A DNA stretch of 64,000 nucleotides from Bradyrhizobium nanningense (GCF_004114535.1 NZ_LBJC01000076.1:23188-87187); one strand, 5' to 3'; shown: positions 1 through 9,664, counted from the stretch's first letter. The notes: a model not told the origin generated them from the sequence alone. Numbers and translations are program-made.

Positions 1-263
1 GCATTCTTACGCACCTGGGTCAATCGCTCGTGCTCTTCATGATCTGGGTTCTGCCGCCGCTGCTTGCAGCTCTCATCTCCGGACTGATCATTGGCCTCAT
101 CCAGGCGGCAACTCAGCTCCAGGATCAAACCCTGCCGCTGACAGTCAAGCTTCTGGTCGTCGTCGCCGTGCTCGCCGGGTTCTCTCCCGTACTCAGCGCT
201 CCACTAATCGACCAGGCCGAGCACATCTTCAGCGAGTTTCCAGCACTCACCGCAAGATACTAG
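1..263 (+). CDS. rhcS: Type III secretion export protein RhcS (SctS/FliQ family), 5' end outside window
   Basis: The open frame runs in from the left edge and stops with TAG at 261-263; the true start lies upstream of base 1. The visible protein (about 87 residues) has two hydrophobic helices with the typical order of FliQ/SctS proteins: a first helix after HLGQSLVLF, the PPLLAALISGLIIGLIQAATQ stretch broken by a short polar QDQTLP loop, then a second helix (KLLVVVAVLAGF). SctS is a small inner-membrane subunit of the export gate formed with SctR and SctT. It lies 10 bp before rhcT on the same strand, the standard rhizobial order rhcR-S-T-U. Family assignment is firm; only the first few residues are missing. 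Confidence 0.9.
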   Translation, partial: ILTHLGQSLVLFMIWVLPPLLAALISGLIIGLIQAATQLQDQTLPLTVKLLVVVAVLAGFSPVLSAPLIDQAEHIFSEFPALTARY

Positions 264-273
264 CAGAGCTTGA

Positions 274-1095
274 ATGGCTGGCCTGTCACCCGCAGAGGCG
301 CAAGCCCTCGTTCAGGGCACGATCGAATTCGTCGCCGCAACTGGGCTGAGTGCGGCCCGCGCCCTAGGCATCATGCTGGTGCTTCCCGTCTTCACCCGGC
401 CGCGTATCAGCGGCCTCGTTCGGGGAAGCCTGACGATTGCGATCGGACTGCCGTGCCTCGCTCAGATCAAGCTCGGTCTGCAGGCTCTGGACCCGAACAC
501 GCGCCTGGTCAGCGTTACCATGCTTGGCCTGAAGGAGGTGTTCGTCGGTCTTATGCTCGGCATCCTGCTCAGTATCCCAATGTGGAGTATACAGGCAGTC
601 GGCGACATCATCGATACTCAACGAGGAATTTCAAGCCAAGTTGCGGGGGAGGATCCCGCGACGCACAGCCAAGCGTCCGGAACCGGGCTTTTTCTCGGTG
701 TTACGGCCGTTACGATCTTCGTTCTGGTCGGCGGGCTGCAGACCATGGTGAGCGGCCTTTATGGCAGCTACCTGGTGTGGCCTGTCTATCAGTTTCTGCC
801 TACCGTGACAGCGCAAGGGGCAATGGAATGTCTGGGCCTTCTCGATCGTACCATGATGACAACTTTATTAGTCGCCGGGCCGGTGCTGGGCCTGCTGCTG
901 CTGGTTGATATCGCGGTCATGATGCTCGGCCGTTTTGCATCTCAGCTCAAGATGAACGATCTCTCCCCGATGATCAAGAATGTTGCGTTCGGGGTCATCA
1001 TGGTCAGCTACACCGTCTATCTGCTTGAATACACCGGAGCCGAAATCCTGACCTCGAACAACATGCTAGAGTATCTGAAGAAGCTGTTGAGATGA
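274..1095 (+). CDS. rhcT: Type III secretion export protein RhcT (SctT/FliR family)
   Basis: A 273-residue, strongly hydrophobic protein with six or more membrane segments, the usual length for SctT/FliR. It begins with ATG 10 bp after rhcS. Family-type stretches include ALGIMLVLPVFTRPRISG near the N-terminus and DIIDTQRGISS near residue 115, the region where FliR/SctT proteins carry a conserved D-x-Q-x-G pattern. SctT forms the export gate in the inner membrane with SctR and SctS. Its stop overlaps the rhcU start (ATGA), which indicates translational coupling. The reading frame is intact. Confidence 0.93.
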   Translation: MAGLSPAEAQALVQGTIEFVAATGLSAARALGIMLVLPVFTRPRISGLVRGSLTIAIGLPCLAQIKLGLQALDPNTRLVSVTMLGLKEVFVGLMLGILLSIPMWSIQAVGDIIDTQRGISSQVAGEDPATHSQASGTGLFLGVTAVTIFVLVGGLQTMVSGLYGSYLVWPVYQFLPTVTAQGAMECLGLLDRTMMTTLLVAGPVLGLLLLVDIAVMMLGRFASQLKMNDLSPMIKNVAFGVIMVSYTVYLLEYTGAEILTSNNMLEYLKKLLR

Positions 1096-2129
1096 GCTCT
1101 ACGAGTGAGGAGAAAAAACTTCCTCCGACGCCCAAGAAGCTGCGCGATGCACGCAAGAAGGGGCAGAGCGCGCGCAGCTCGGATCTGGTGAGCGGCGTCA
1201 GCGCTAGTGCCGGTTTCGGCTGCCTGTGGTGGCGAGCGGGTGCGATCGAGGACAAGTGGCAGGAGACGGTCCGGCTCGTCGATAAACTGCAGGAGCAGCC
1301 GTTCACAAGCGCGGTGCCACAAGCGCTCAGCGGCTTGCTAGAACTTTCGATTGCCACTGTCGCTCCGTTGCTCGCCGCAGCCGTGACAGCAGCTCTTCTG
1401 GCCAATGTCCTGGCTAATGGCGGCTTTATGTTCGCTTCGGAGCCGCTCAAGCCGAAGCTCGAGAAACTGGATCCAATCAAAGGCTTGAAACGCATCGCCT
1501 CGAAACGTTCGGCCATCGAGCTCGGCAAGACCGTGGCTAAGGTGGTGGTGCTTGGTGCGACCTTCTTTCTCACCGTGATCGCGAGCTGGAAAGCGCTGGT
1601 GTACCTGCCAGTCTGCGGCATGGGCTGTTTTGGCTTCGTCTTCACCGAGGTTAAGCTACTGATAGGGATTGCCGCTGGAGCTTTTCTGGTCGGCGGATTG
1701 GCTGACCTTCTAATCCAGCGCTGGTTGTTCATGCAGGACATGCGCATGACGGAAACGGAGGCCAAGCGGGAGAACAAGGAACAGCAAGGCAACCCGCAGG
1801 TGAAGCGTGAGCACCGGCGTCTGCGGCAAGAGTCGGCCAACGAGGCTCCGATCGGCATCAGTCGGGCCACGTTGATATTGCGGGGATCGACAACGTTGAT
1901 TGGGCTGCGCTATGTCCGCGGCGAGACCGGCGTGCCGGTCTTGGTATGCCGTGGCGAAGGCGAAGCTGCTTCGCAGCTGCTTGTTGAGGCGCGCGCGCTG
2001 CGCCTCAACATTGTGGATGACGATGTCCTCGCGCGTCAGCTGCTCGGCAAAGCAAGGCTCGGCAACCCGGTTCCCTCGCAATATTTCGAGTCGGTCGCAA
2101 AAGCACTCTATGCTGCGGGGCTAGTCTAG
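1092..2129 (+). CDS. rhcU: Type III secretion export-switch protein RhcU (SctU/FlhB family)
   Basis: A 345-residue protein starting with the basic PPTPKKLRDARKKGQ segment typical of FlhB/SctU, followed by about four membrane helices (residues 80-210) and a soluble C-terminal domain. SctU proteins normally cut themselves in an Asn-Pro-Thr-His loop in that domain, a step needed for substrate switching. At the aligned place this protein reads GSTT (residues 265-268) between LILR and LIGLRYVRGETG, so the cleavage site appears to be absent while its flanks are conserved. It overlaps rhcT by 4 bp and ends the operon; no further rhc gene follows in the window. Confidence 0.92.
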   Translation: MSSTSEEKKLPPTPKKLRDARKKGQSARSSDLVSGVSASAGFGCLWWRAGAIEDKWQETVRLVDKLQEQPFTSAVPQALSGLLELSIATVAPLLAAAVTAALLANVLANGGFMFASEPLKPKLEKLDPIKGLKRIASKRSAIELGKTVAKVVVLGATFFLTVIASWKALVYLPVCGMGCFGFVFTEVKLLIGIAAGAFLVGGLADLLIQRWLFMQDMRMTETEAKRENKEQQGNPQVKREHRRLRQESANEAPIGISRATLILRGSTTLIGLRYVRGETGVPVLVCRGEGEAASQLLVEARALRLNIVDDDVLARQLLGKARLGNPVPSQYFESVAKALYAAGLV

Positions 2130-2984
2130 GTCATTCTGTCCTGACGCTGCGATCTGCAGCCTGGCGCTCGATGGACGCGCGGATGTTCCGCGAGGCGACG
2201 ATGCGCTAGCCCGAAAGCCTCTGGGCCGCGGCCTCGCTGACCGGATTACCGGATCAGCGGTGGCGACAAGCGCAACAACTTGTTCGCCCATTTCGAGAAC
2301 TTCAACGCCTACACCCCGCCGGCAGTTAGCTCGTCCTATCGAGGCATGGATTTCGCATTCGGTCGGCAAGAACCTCTGGATGATCCCTATAGCGGTGCCG
2401 CGGCGGTTAAGTGCCTGGCGGTCGCCTGGTTGCGAGCCGCCGAGATGGTTCTAATGGATCATGTACGCAGCCGGCGTATCTGCTTCCGGCCGTCGAGGGC
2501 ATCCACTGCGATTCAAAGTCGCTTTCAGGTGGCCCGTCCAGGAGCGCTCGTTGGCTCACAGGGCAGGGCCGTCAACAGGCCGAGCAGGCTGCCAGTGAAG
2601 CCTTCGAAGCAGGGTGGAAGCGATGGCCCGTTCCAGCGGCTTGGAGACCTCGTAGACAATTATTGAATGTTGATTGCTGCTCCATGTACGTGCGCTCACG
2701 GACTTTGTCTCCGCCATCCATCTACGCGCAGCCGCCACCATCCTCCATCCGATCGCCCCAGCTCTCAGCCTCTGGGCGGGTGCCGATGAGCATAGCGACA
2801 GCACACGGACGCGAGCTTTACAGCCTGGGCTCTCGCCGTATCGCGTTCACTCCCTCCTTTGCTGGCACGTTACCAAATGAGGTAGGTATCGCGTGTTGGC
2901 AATTGTGGTACCTTGTAGGGGATGATCGAAATGAGCCGCGAACAACTTAGTACGTTATAAGCCCTTCAAGCCAGGAGATCTCAA
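2130..2984. other. Non-coding stretch after rhcU
   Basis: About 850 bp with no frame that shows family features or a good ribosome-binding site. No tts box, nod box or clear terminator was seen. Probably decayed DNA. Confidence 0.5.
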
Positions 2985-3386
2985 ATGGCACCGAATGCAA
3001 GCGAAGACGAGAAACGCGAGCGGCGGCCACATGTCGGGCACGACCCGGCTTTGGTATCTGGCGCTTCCGCCGATGGCGCTGGAAAATCTACGACAGCTGC
3101 ATCGCCGATTCCATTTACGTTTCGGGAATGGCAGAGCTCGATCGAAGCGACAAGCAACCTGTTCGCTACGGCCCTGAAGGACGGACTAGGTTTGACTGCT
3201 TCCATTGTGCATGACCAGGCCACCTTTCTGAAGAATATTGCGGACTCCAAAACTTCCTCGGAGCTGTTGAGGTGTCACCTGGATTTCCTGGAGAAATTCT
3301 GGTCGAGGTCGTTCAGCGCCGGCTCGAAAATATTGGATCATCTCAAGCCACAGCCACCACCTGCGGGAAGGCAGGCGATTCACTGA
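2985..3386 (+). CDS. Phasin-family protein
   Basis: A 133-residue protein preceded by CAGGAGATCTCAA (good GGAG site). After a charged, low-complexity N-terminus (residues 1-40) comes an amphipathic helical region of about 85 residues containing FREWQSSIEAT, LKDGLGLTASIVHDQA and LLRCHLDFLEKFWSRSF. This layout of FxxWQ, a central helix with a 'GLTAxIxHDQ' run, then 'LDFxEKxWSRSF', is what I know from rhizobial phasin_2 proteins, which coat polyhydroxybutyrate granules. A role in storage-granule control during symbiosis is inference. A strong terminator lies 120 bp downstream, so it is probably a single-gene transcript. Confidence 0.7.
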   Translation: MAPNASEDEKRERRPHVGHDPALVSGASADGAGKSTTAASPIPFTFREWQSSIEATSNLFATALKDGLGLTASIVHDQATFLKNIADSKTSSELLRCHLDFLEKFWSRSFSAGSKILDHLKPQPPPAGRQAIH

Positions 3387-3506
3387 GCTTGCAATAAGAG
3401 CCCGATCGCAGCTACTTCCTCCAGAGCCGAGAGCATATGTCGCCCACGGGTGGGTTCAGCTGACCCGCCAAGTACTCCTACGATTGCTCTGAACTCAAGA
3501 TGCCGC

Positions 3507-3549
3507 GAGGTATCTACGATTCGTATTGCCGTAGATACCTCTCTTTTTG
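3507..3549 (+). terminator. Rho-independent terminator after the phasin-like gene
   Basis: Perfect 12-bp arms GAGGTATCTACG (3507-3518) and CGTAGATACCTC (3530-3541) around an 11-nt loop, followed by CTTTTTG. It lies 120 bp after the phasin-like stop on the same strand. Confidence 0.85.
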
Positions 3550-4221
3550 TCGGCTAGAGCTTTTGTTGGGCGGAGGCAGGCAGCCGCTGCGCGCTCAAGG
3601 GGGCGCAGATCGGGTTGGGCGGCGGATGCCGGGACGAGTGATGACATGATCGCCACAAGCCGGGGCGTCGGCCACTTGGCGGTCTGCCACCCTTCGACGT
3701 TTTTGTCGAAGGCAACCTGGCGGAGAACCAAAGCGAAGAGCCGCCTACCGGAAGAGCGCGAGCTCGCGAGCTAACGACAAGGAAGAGGCCCTTCTGGTGG
3801 CCGCGGCCTGCAGTCCTCCGACAGGCCGGGTGCCGGACACCGGAGCTGCTGGCTGGCGAGATGCTCCGGCTGACGTGGTGCCAGAGCCTGTCGCCGGAAT
3901 GTCGTTCTCACTCTCGACCGCAACTGGCCCCACACGGGCCGCTTTCGTTTTGGGAATTGCCGGGTCTCGTCAGCTTTCAGTAAGCCAGCCCGGATACAGA
4001 GCCGTTGTGGTTAACGGGACGTGGCAGGGACAGCGCTATCTATCCAGAACGGTCAGCGCCGAGTCACGCTTTCCGCTAAACTCAACGGCAGCGCGGGGCG
4101 GCAGGGATCGTGCCTTTTTCCAGCCCCCCAGGTCGGTAGGCGCCAGGCCGCGCCCGCGCTGCTACCTGTCGCTGACCTTCTGTGGTCAGCTTTAGTGGTT
4201 TTAAGCGTTCAGGGGGTGGAC
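3550..4221. other. Non-coding stretch before the one-domain effector-like gene
   Basis: No convincing gene. Just before the next ATG there is a GGTCAGCTTTAG run at 4186-4197 that matches only the left half of a tts box; the right half is not recognisable. Confidence 0.45.
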
Positions 4222-4488
4222 ATGGACGGCTTCAACTCAACATCTTCGCCTTATGCGCCGCAAGTGCGGCGCAACCAGCCGTTGCCAAGTTTGTCTCTTT
4301 GTGTGCCCCCGGGCTGGCAGCACGGAGATCAGTGGGCGCCGGAAGAACTCAAGTTGCGAATGGATTTGCACAAGCTTCTGCCATCCGTGTCTGAGCCAAA
4401 GAAAAGTCTCACTCTCGGGGACGTGAACTACACAGCCAGTATTGGGCCGCCAGGCTCGGAACACGAGATTTTTCTCCGCAGAAACTGA
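4222..4488 (+). CDS. Small protein with one effector-type 'FSHGTQ' module
   Basis: An 88-residue protein starting with ATG 4222 (CAGGGGGTGGAC upstream gives a GGGG/GGTGG site). Residues 25-88 match the C-terminal module of the larger effectors in this window: LCVPPGWQHGDQWAPEEL aligns with FAVPENFSHGTQPASDTM, then LLP, then GDVNYTASIGPPG aligns with GERYTALLGPGGPN. The N-terminus (MDGFNSTSSP) resembles the MDRFNSINP start of the effector ending at 43297. This is probably a mini-effector or the remnant of a larger one. Its tts box, if any, is degenerate. An IS3 remnant follows directly. Confidence 0.6.
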   Translation: MDGFNSTSSPYAPQVRRNQPLPSLSLCVPPGWQHGDQWAPEELKLRMDLHKLLPSVSEPKKSLTLGDVNYTASIGPPGSEHEIFLRRN

Positions 4489-4499
4489 ACTGGCTTCCG

Positions 4500-4772
4500 A
4501 TTGAAGTCAGCCAAGGCGGCGAGTCGCGCCCGCGCTGCCTGCGATCCGAAGCTGATCGCCGAGCCACGAGAGGCGACTACCAGTCCTGGGCGAGAGCTTC
4601 GTCGCCCTGGCCGAGGGTCTGCAGAACGCGCCGTGGTCGCTCGGCGGGCCAGCGCGTGAGCATCGCACCGGGCCAAGGCTGCTCAGTGACAATGGTTCGA
4701 GTTACGTGCCGGACGATCTGGCCGAGTGACTCGACCAGAAGGGCATGCAGCACGTGCGCGGCGCTCCGTACG
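4500..4772 (+). pseudogene. IS3-family transposase (integrase core) remnant
   Basis: In one frame the bases 4671-4770 read LLSDNGSSYVPDDLAE, stop, LDQKGMQHVRGAPY, the 'SDNGSxY' plus 'GxxHxxGAPYxP' pattern of IS3-family orfB (DDE integrase core). An in-frame TGA and sequence decay on both sides show that it is dead. The fragment lies about 100 bp upstream of gunA2 and may have replaced its promoter. Confidence 0.7.
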
Positions 4773-4868
4773 ACATAAAGACAAGAAAGAAGATTCGTCG
4801 TTCTCTGACTGGCCTCACTTTTGCTTGCTGCTCGTTCGCTGGAGGGCAGATCTGAGGTGGAGATTAGA

Positions 4869-5609
4869 ATGTCTGCGTTGTCGACGCTGAACGTACTTGC
4901 GCTACCTTTTGCGACAATGATTGCGCTATTCCCAGCATCCGCAAAAGCGCCGATCTGGAGTTCGAACGATCAGTACGGTACCTTCTCCCTTGAGGGCTAT
5001 TCTTGGAACAACGACGTATATGGTCAAGGTGCTGGGCCTCAGACGATCTCGATGTATTCGATCAATCAATGGAGCGTGTGGTCGAACCAACCTGATACTG
5101 GTGGCATCAAGAGCTATCCCCACGGAGCTTTCAATATCGGGAAAAAGCTGAGCGCGATCAACGACCTCAGGTCAAGCTTTAATCAGAGCGTCCCGACTGG
5201 CGGCCGTTGGAACTTCGCCTACGATATCTGGGACAGCTCAAATGCCTATGAGATAATGCTTTGGACCAACTACACCGGAAATCCCGATGGAAGCGGTGAT
5301 GTTAAGCCCATTTCTTACAAATATAACTCTTCAGGGACCGCCGCGATTCCAGTCTACACAGGCGTGAATGTGGGGGGAGCCACTTGGAACGTGTTTGAAG
5401 GCTGGAACAAACACGAGGTTATTTCGCTTCTGCGCAGCTCCAAAACCAACAGCGAGACTGTGGATATCAAGAGTATCCTGCAATGGATAAAGTCGAAAGG
5501 ATACTTCGGCGACATAATCGTCGGCAGCGTCCAATACGGCGCTGAGATAACCTCGTCCCCAGGCGGGCAAAACTTCGACGTCAATCATTGGGCTGTAATC
5601 TCGAAGTGA
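4869..5609 (+). CDS. gunA2: GH12-family endoglucanase, GunA2-like
   Basis: A 246-residue protein from ATG 4869, preceded by GGTGGAGATTAGA. It has a hydrophobic N-terminus (residues 1-27) that could be a signal peptide. The body matches glycoside hydrolase family 12: many aromatic beta-strand residues, the nucleophile motif YEIMLW (Glu128) and the acid/base motif YGAEI (Glu226). From the literature, Bradyrhizobium japonicum GunA2 is a genistein-induced GH12 cellulase secreted through the type III system, and this is the best match. It would cut beta-1,4-glucans or xyloglucan of the plant wall. I see no tts box upstream; an IS3 remnant occupies that position. Confidence 0.82.
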   Translation: MSALSTLNVLALPFATMIALFPASAKAPIWSSNDQYGTFSLEGYSWNNDVYGQGAGPQTISMYSINQWSVWSNQPDTGGIKSYPHGAFNIGKKLSAINDLRSSFNQSVPTGGRWNFAYDIWDSSNAYEIMLWTNYTGNPDGSGDVKPISYKYNSSGTAAIPVYTGVNVGGATWNVFEGWNKHEVISLLRSSKTNSETVDIKSILQWIKSKGYFGDIIVGSVQYGAEITSSPGGQNFDVNHWAVISK

Positions 5610-6377
5610 CTACCTTGGGACCACGATGAGGTGATCGTCCGCCCACGGTATGGCGCACGCTGTACGATGCACTTCGTACCGGACCGCGCCAGGCACTCGT
5701 TGTGGGGCCGACGAAGATCGGCCGGGGTTCATGATGGGGGCGGCCCTGGCGCCGCACGCCTCGTGCCGAACTGAATTCGCAGGTTCTCGCATTCATTAAT
5801 CGGAAGAGCCGCAATCTCCGCCGAATCAGGCCATCTGTATTCACGATCTTGAGATTCTGTTTCTGCTCAACTCCACTAGGCGATCTTCGCGATTGTCATT
5901 CTGACTGCAATATTGGCCCTGACGCAATTTTTGGTGCAGCTCCGATTGCTCCGCGCCGATTGCTCGCGGTGGACGAAAATCGATTTTGCCGCCGCCGTAC
6001 TTTGGCGCCTGATGACTTGAGGCGCGTCATCTGCCCCCACGGTCTGTTCATTGGGCCAAGGCAAGGTGATCGCCGCCCGAACCGCCGGCAACAAGACTGG
6101 CACGAGCACGCTCGATCCAGGATGACAATTCATCCCGGCGAAGGGACGTCAGCCTCTCGGCCCGCAGTCTATGCGTTACCCATTCTCCGACGACACGAAC
6201 AGAGGCCCGAAGCCGCGCGCCTGCAAGCGACGCCAAAGTGCAGCGCCGTTTCGGTAACCGGCTGCCCCTTCATCGTCGAGCCGTGGCACGTAATGATCGA
6301 GCGAACTCTGTGTCAGAAAGACATCATGGCGTTCACCATGGATCACCTGCCGATCAGCTTTTTGCTATGGCCGGTCT
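5610..6377. other. Decayed DNA between gunA2 and the IS66 remnant
   Basis: About 770 bp without a supportable gene. Open frames here have no family features; the right part may belong to the broken IS66 element. Confidence 0.45.
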
Positions 6378-7298
6378 GCATCGCTCTCGATCGATCGACG
6401 TTGGCGGACTGGGTTGGGCATGCTGCCTTCCATCTGCGCCCGCTGCATGAGCGCCTTCTCTGGTGCTTCGCGAGAGGTCCAAGCTGTTCGCCGACGAGAC
6501 GACGGTGCCGGTGCTCGATCCCGGTCGAGGGCGCACCAAGACCGGTCAGCTCTGGGCCTATGCCGCCGACGACAGGCCTTGGGGCGGCCTCGATCCGCCC
6601 GGCATCGCCTATGTTTATGCACCCGACCGCAAAGCCGAGCGGCTGTTCAGCCATCTTGCCGGCTTCAAGGGCGTTCTGCAGGTCGATGGCTACAACGCCT
6701 ATCCAAAGCTTGCCCAGCGTGGCCAGGTCGAGCTCGCCTTCTGCTGGGTGCACATGCGGCGCAACTTCTACGAACTCGCGACAGCCGGCCCCGCTCCAAT
6801 CGCGAGCGAGGCGCTGAAGCACATCGCCGCGTTCTATGCGATCGAGAAGGAGATCCGCGGCCGCAGCGCGGAGGAGCGTCGCCTCGTGCGGCAGCAAAAG
6901 AGCCGACCACTGGCCGATGCCTTTGAGGTATGGCTGTGCGCTAAGCTGGCTCTCATCAGCCAGAAGATCAAGCTCGCGGAGGCCATCCGCTATGCCCTCT
7001 CGCGCTGGCAAGGCTTAACGCGCTTCATCGATGACGGCCGCACAACAATACGGTCGAACGATCAATCCGTGGCATCAAGCTCAGTCGCAAGAACGCGCTG
7101 TTTGCCGGATCCGACGGGGGCGCCGAACATTGGGCCGTCGTCGCAACCCTGGTCGAGACCTGCAAGCTCAACGACGTTGATCCGCTCGCCTATCTCACCG
7201 ACGTCCTGACCAGAATCGTCAACGGGCATCCAAACCGCGACATCGACCACCTATTGCCCTGGGCCTACCGCGCTCAAGCCCTCAAAGCCGTGGCCTGA
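6378..7298 (+). pseudogene. IS66-family transposase (TnpC) remnant
   Basis: Three successive frames together give the C-terminal two-thirds of an IS66 TnpC: IALDRSTLADWVGHAA, then (new frame from about 6463) KLFADETTVPVLDPGRGRTK, YAPDRKAERLFSHLAGFKG, DGYNAYPKL and CWVHMRRNFYELA, and (third frame from about 7045) NNTVERSIRGIKLSRKNALF, GAEHWAVVATLVETCKL and the usual tail ALKAVA-stop at 7296-7298. The breaks are a 1-2 nt indel near 6460 and a deletion of about 13 nt near 7043. The first third is missing or unrecognisable, so the element cannot move by itself. Confidence 0.85.
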
Positions 7299-7653
7299 GA
7301 ACGACGCTTACGATGTGTTGGCTGTTTTATAGAAACAATGCGTGGCTACATAGCCGAACTTCGCCTCTTCGGTTCCGGCATAGAGCTTCCGTCCGCCTTT
7401 CATGGGTCATCAGTGTCTTGCAAATGCGATCGATAAGGGCCTCCACATTCGGCCAAACGCTCGATGCCTCTTCCGCCTATTCTTCTGCAAGCTTTTAGGC
7501 CGCCTGCCTTTTGTGAGTTCGAGCTCCTTTTGAGCGTCTCACCTCGTCTTGTGGGCGAGTTGTTTCAGCAGCTTTTCGTTGCTCAATTTCTGCTACAGTC
7601 CTGCGTGAGTTGCCGTAGGAACAGACAGAACGTAAGATCAAAGCTCCTGCCAA
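7299..7653. other. Non-coding stretch downstream of the outer-membrane protein gene
   Basis: About 350 bp between the IS66 remnant and the stop of the porin-like gene; no gene seen. Confidence 0.45.
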
Positions 7654-8523
7654 TCAGAAGTGGTAGTTCACGCCAACCCGCATCGTATGAAGCTGTTGCT
7701 TGAAGGAGACGGGCGTCGTGACTCCAATAGCGATGGCAGCAGGCGCAACGTCGCCCGTCTGCACACGGCTCGCGACGGAAATCGGCAGCGTTACGTCTTG
7801 CCTGCCGAAATCGAAGTAGTCATACTCAACTTTGGCTGACCAGCCGGGCAGGAAGGCATACTCCACGCCGGCCCCCAGTGTGCCGCCAAATATCTTCTTG
7901 GTCGCTCGGCCATCGGTAGCACCGTTAGCAGCAAAGCCAGTCCCCAAGTTCGACGTAACGGCAAAGGACTGGTTGATGCCGATGCTTGAATCGGCCCAAG
8001 CTGCGCCGCCCTTGATGTAGACTAGGCCGCGGTCGCCCACCGTGAAGCCGACCCGTCCGGTGATATCGGCAATCCATTTGGTGTCGTTCGTGCAATTCAA
8101 GACCACAAAGCAGCCATTGCGCCCCTTGACACCACTCCACAAAAAATCGCCTTCCACGCCGTAGACCATCACACCGGACTGGAAATTGTAACCGGCTTGT
8201 ACGCCACCGAGGAAGCCGTTCATCTGCACCTGCGGCAATGGCACAGTAAAATCGGCAGTGCCGCCGATGAGCTGGTTTACCGTCTGGTTGACTGGGGCGC
8301 CAATGAATGTGTTGCCCACAGCGAGGGCGGTCTGGCTGGTACCCCAACCCGAGCCCACACTGCCGCCGATGTAACCTCCAGTCCAGCTGAAGAGAGGATA
8401 AACGGGAGCCGGCGCTTTGACGATAGGTGCCGCAGGCAAATCGGCAGCTAAACTTCCGCTCACAAAAGCGATCGTCCCGAACGCAATGATGCCCGCGAGC
8501 GCCAATTGCTTGTTGCACTTCAT
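7654..8523 (-). CDS. Outer-membrane beta-barrel protein (Omp25/RopB-like)
   Basis: A 289-residue protein from ATG 8523, with GCAGGAGGACTCTAGG upstream. The signal peptide MKCNKQLALAGIIAFGTIAF ends near ADLPAAP. Then comes the proline-rich linker and FSWTGGYIGGSVGSGWG start typical of the rhizobial Omp25/Omp31 porin-like family. Further barrel features are GVQAGYNFQSGVMVYGVEGD, ADITGRVGFTVGDRGLVYI, KVEYDYFDFG and a terminal strand ending in MRVGVNYHF with the C-terminal Phe needed for Bam recognition. It is a surface protein with an unknown symbiotic role. A decayed copy of the same gene lies at about 12130-12509. Confidence 0.85.
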   Translation of the reverse strand: MKCNKQLALAGIIAFGTIAFVSGSLAADLPAAPIVKAPAPVYPLFSWTGGYIGGSVGSGWGTSQTALAVGNTFIGAPVNQTVNQLIGGTADFTVPLPQVQMNGFLGGVQAGYNFQSGVMVYGVEGDFLWSGVKGRNGCFVVLNCTNDTKWIADITGRVGFTVGDRGLVYIKGGAAWADSSIGINQSFAVTSNLGTGFAANGATDGRATKKIFGGTLGAGVEYAFLPGWSAKVEYDYFDFGRQDVTLPISVASRVQTGDVAPAAIAIGVTTPVSFKQQLHTMRVGVNYHF

Positions 8524-8993
8524 CCTAGAGTCCTCCTGCTGGGCACGGAAAATATTGCTGGCTTGGTGCCAAGTTGTGGTTAGCTCGATAGTTGGTGCTG
8601 GCAGCCAGATCACCTCTGCAATCTGGTAGGCGGCAGCTTCTTGCTGCGACCGCGACAGCCGCTTCTAGCCGTGTCCGTTCCAGAAAGGCGAGCAGGCTCT
8701 GCATTCGAGCCTGTACGTCGGTGCTCAGCAATCCTTTCGCGAAGATCCCTGACACCGCCGAGTATTTCGGAGAGCAATGGCCGTTTTACAAAGCGGACGC
8801 GGTGGTGATTCTCGCGGCTCCCAACTGGACCGGCTGGTTGGCCGACGTATAGCGCGGTATATCGTTAGTGGCTGTGCGTTGGTCTGGTTGTGAGTCCACG
8901 CCCGCTCTTGATGGGACTCACGATGGGGAGTGGGAGGCTCGATATTTTGGACGACTCGTGCGCTGCATCTCGTTGTCGTCGGGCGAGTAGGAG
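8524..8993. other. Promoter-side region of the porin-like gene
   Basis: About 470 bp with no gene that can be supported. It should hold the promoter of the minus-strand porin-like gene; no tts or nod box was seen. Confidence 0.4.
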
Positions 8994-9411
8994 ATGTCCT
9001 CGCTCTGGCTCACCCAAAAAGGCACAAGCTGCAAGCGCACGCTGGCGGTCCGAATTTCGGTCGCGGCATTGGGGGGAGCGGGCAGCGTCGCAATTGTCGA
9101 GGCTGATCCACGAGCCGCGGTTTCAAAATGGAAAGAGCGGCGCGGCCGTGCGGTTCATTCGCTTCGCCGATTTGGCCGAATGGAAGGAGCGCGCGTCCCC
9201 CTTGAAGCCGAGAAATCTGGCCTACGGTTATCGATACCCCGACGAGCAAAGCGCTGGCCATGCGCGCCATCGCCAGGGGCGCTGCCTGATCTTGTTGCGG
9301 CCGAGTCGGGCCGACATCGAAGCTGCGATACAGACGTTGATTGCTATTCGTAGGCTCAACCGCCGGTTTGCGTTCGTCCTCACTCGATGCCACAGCGGGG
9401 CTGCCGCGTAA
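8994..9411 (+). pseudogene. ParA/MinD-type ATPase remnant
   Basis: One frame reads WLTQKGTSCKRTLAVRISVA and VAIVEADPRAAVSKWKERR, clearly a ParA N-terminus (normally KGGSGKTT...DxDPQ..W). A second frame supplies LILLRPSRADIEAAIQTL and RFAFVLTRCHSGA, the ParA C-terminal half (vRPSxxDlxA...faxVLn). The frameshift lies in the middle (around 9150-9200), and the P-loop GGSGKT has become GTSCKR, so the ATP site is lost too. No parB partner is visible. Confidence 0.7.
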
Positions 9412-9664
9412 GTGAAGCCGCAACGTCGCTCAATTCGCTCGGGGTGCTCGCGCTTACCTATGTGACAGCGTAATGAACATCAACACGCGCGTGGGGCAGG
9501 ATTAGGCGTGACCGAGTGTGCGCAAGAGGGAAGAGCCTCGGAGGAAGTTCGTGAGCTGTGGCGCGATAGATCGTTGAAGCGTACTTCTAAGATCTCCGGA
9601 AGGAGGATCAGACGTGGATTCAGGTCCGCCTGAGCAGCTGTCCGAGGTGCCGACGAGCCCTCAT

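Noticed and set aside
1004..1870. Long minus-strand frame opposite rhcU
   Set aside because: Low-complexity Arg/Ser/Ala composition, no family motifs; rhcU is clearly coding.
4182..4212. tts box before the one-domain gene at 4222
   Set aside because: Only GGTCAGCTT matches; the right half-site TCGAAAGCT is absent, so I do not list it as a site.
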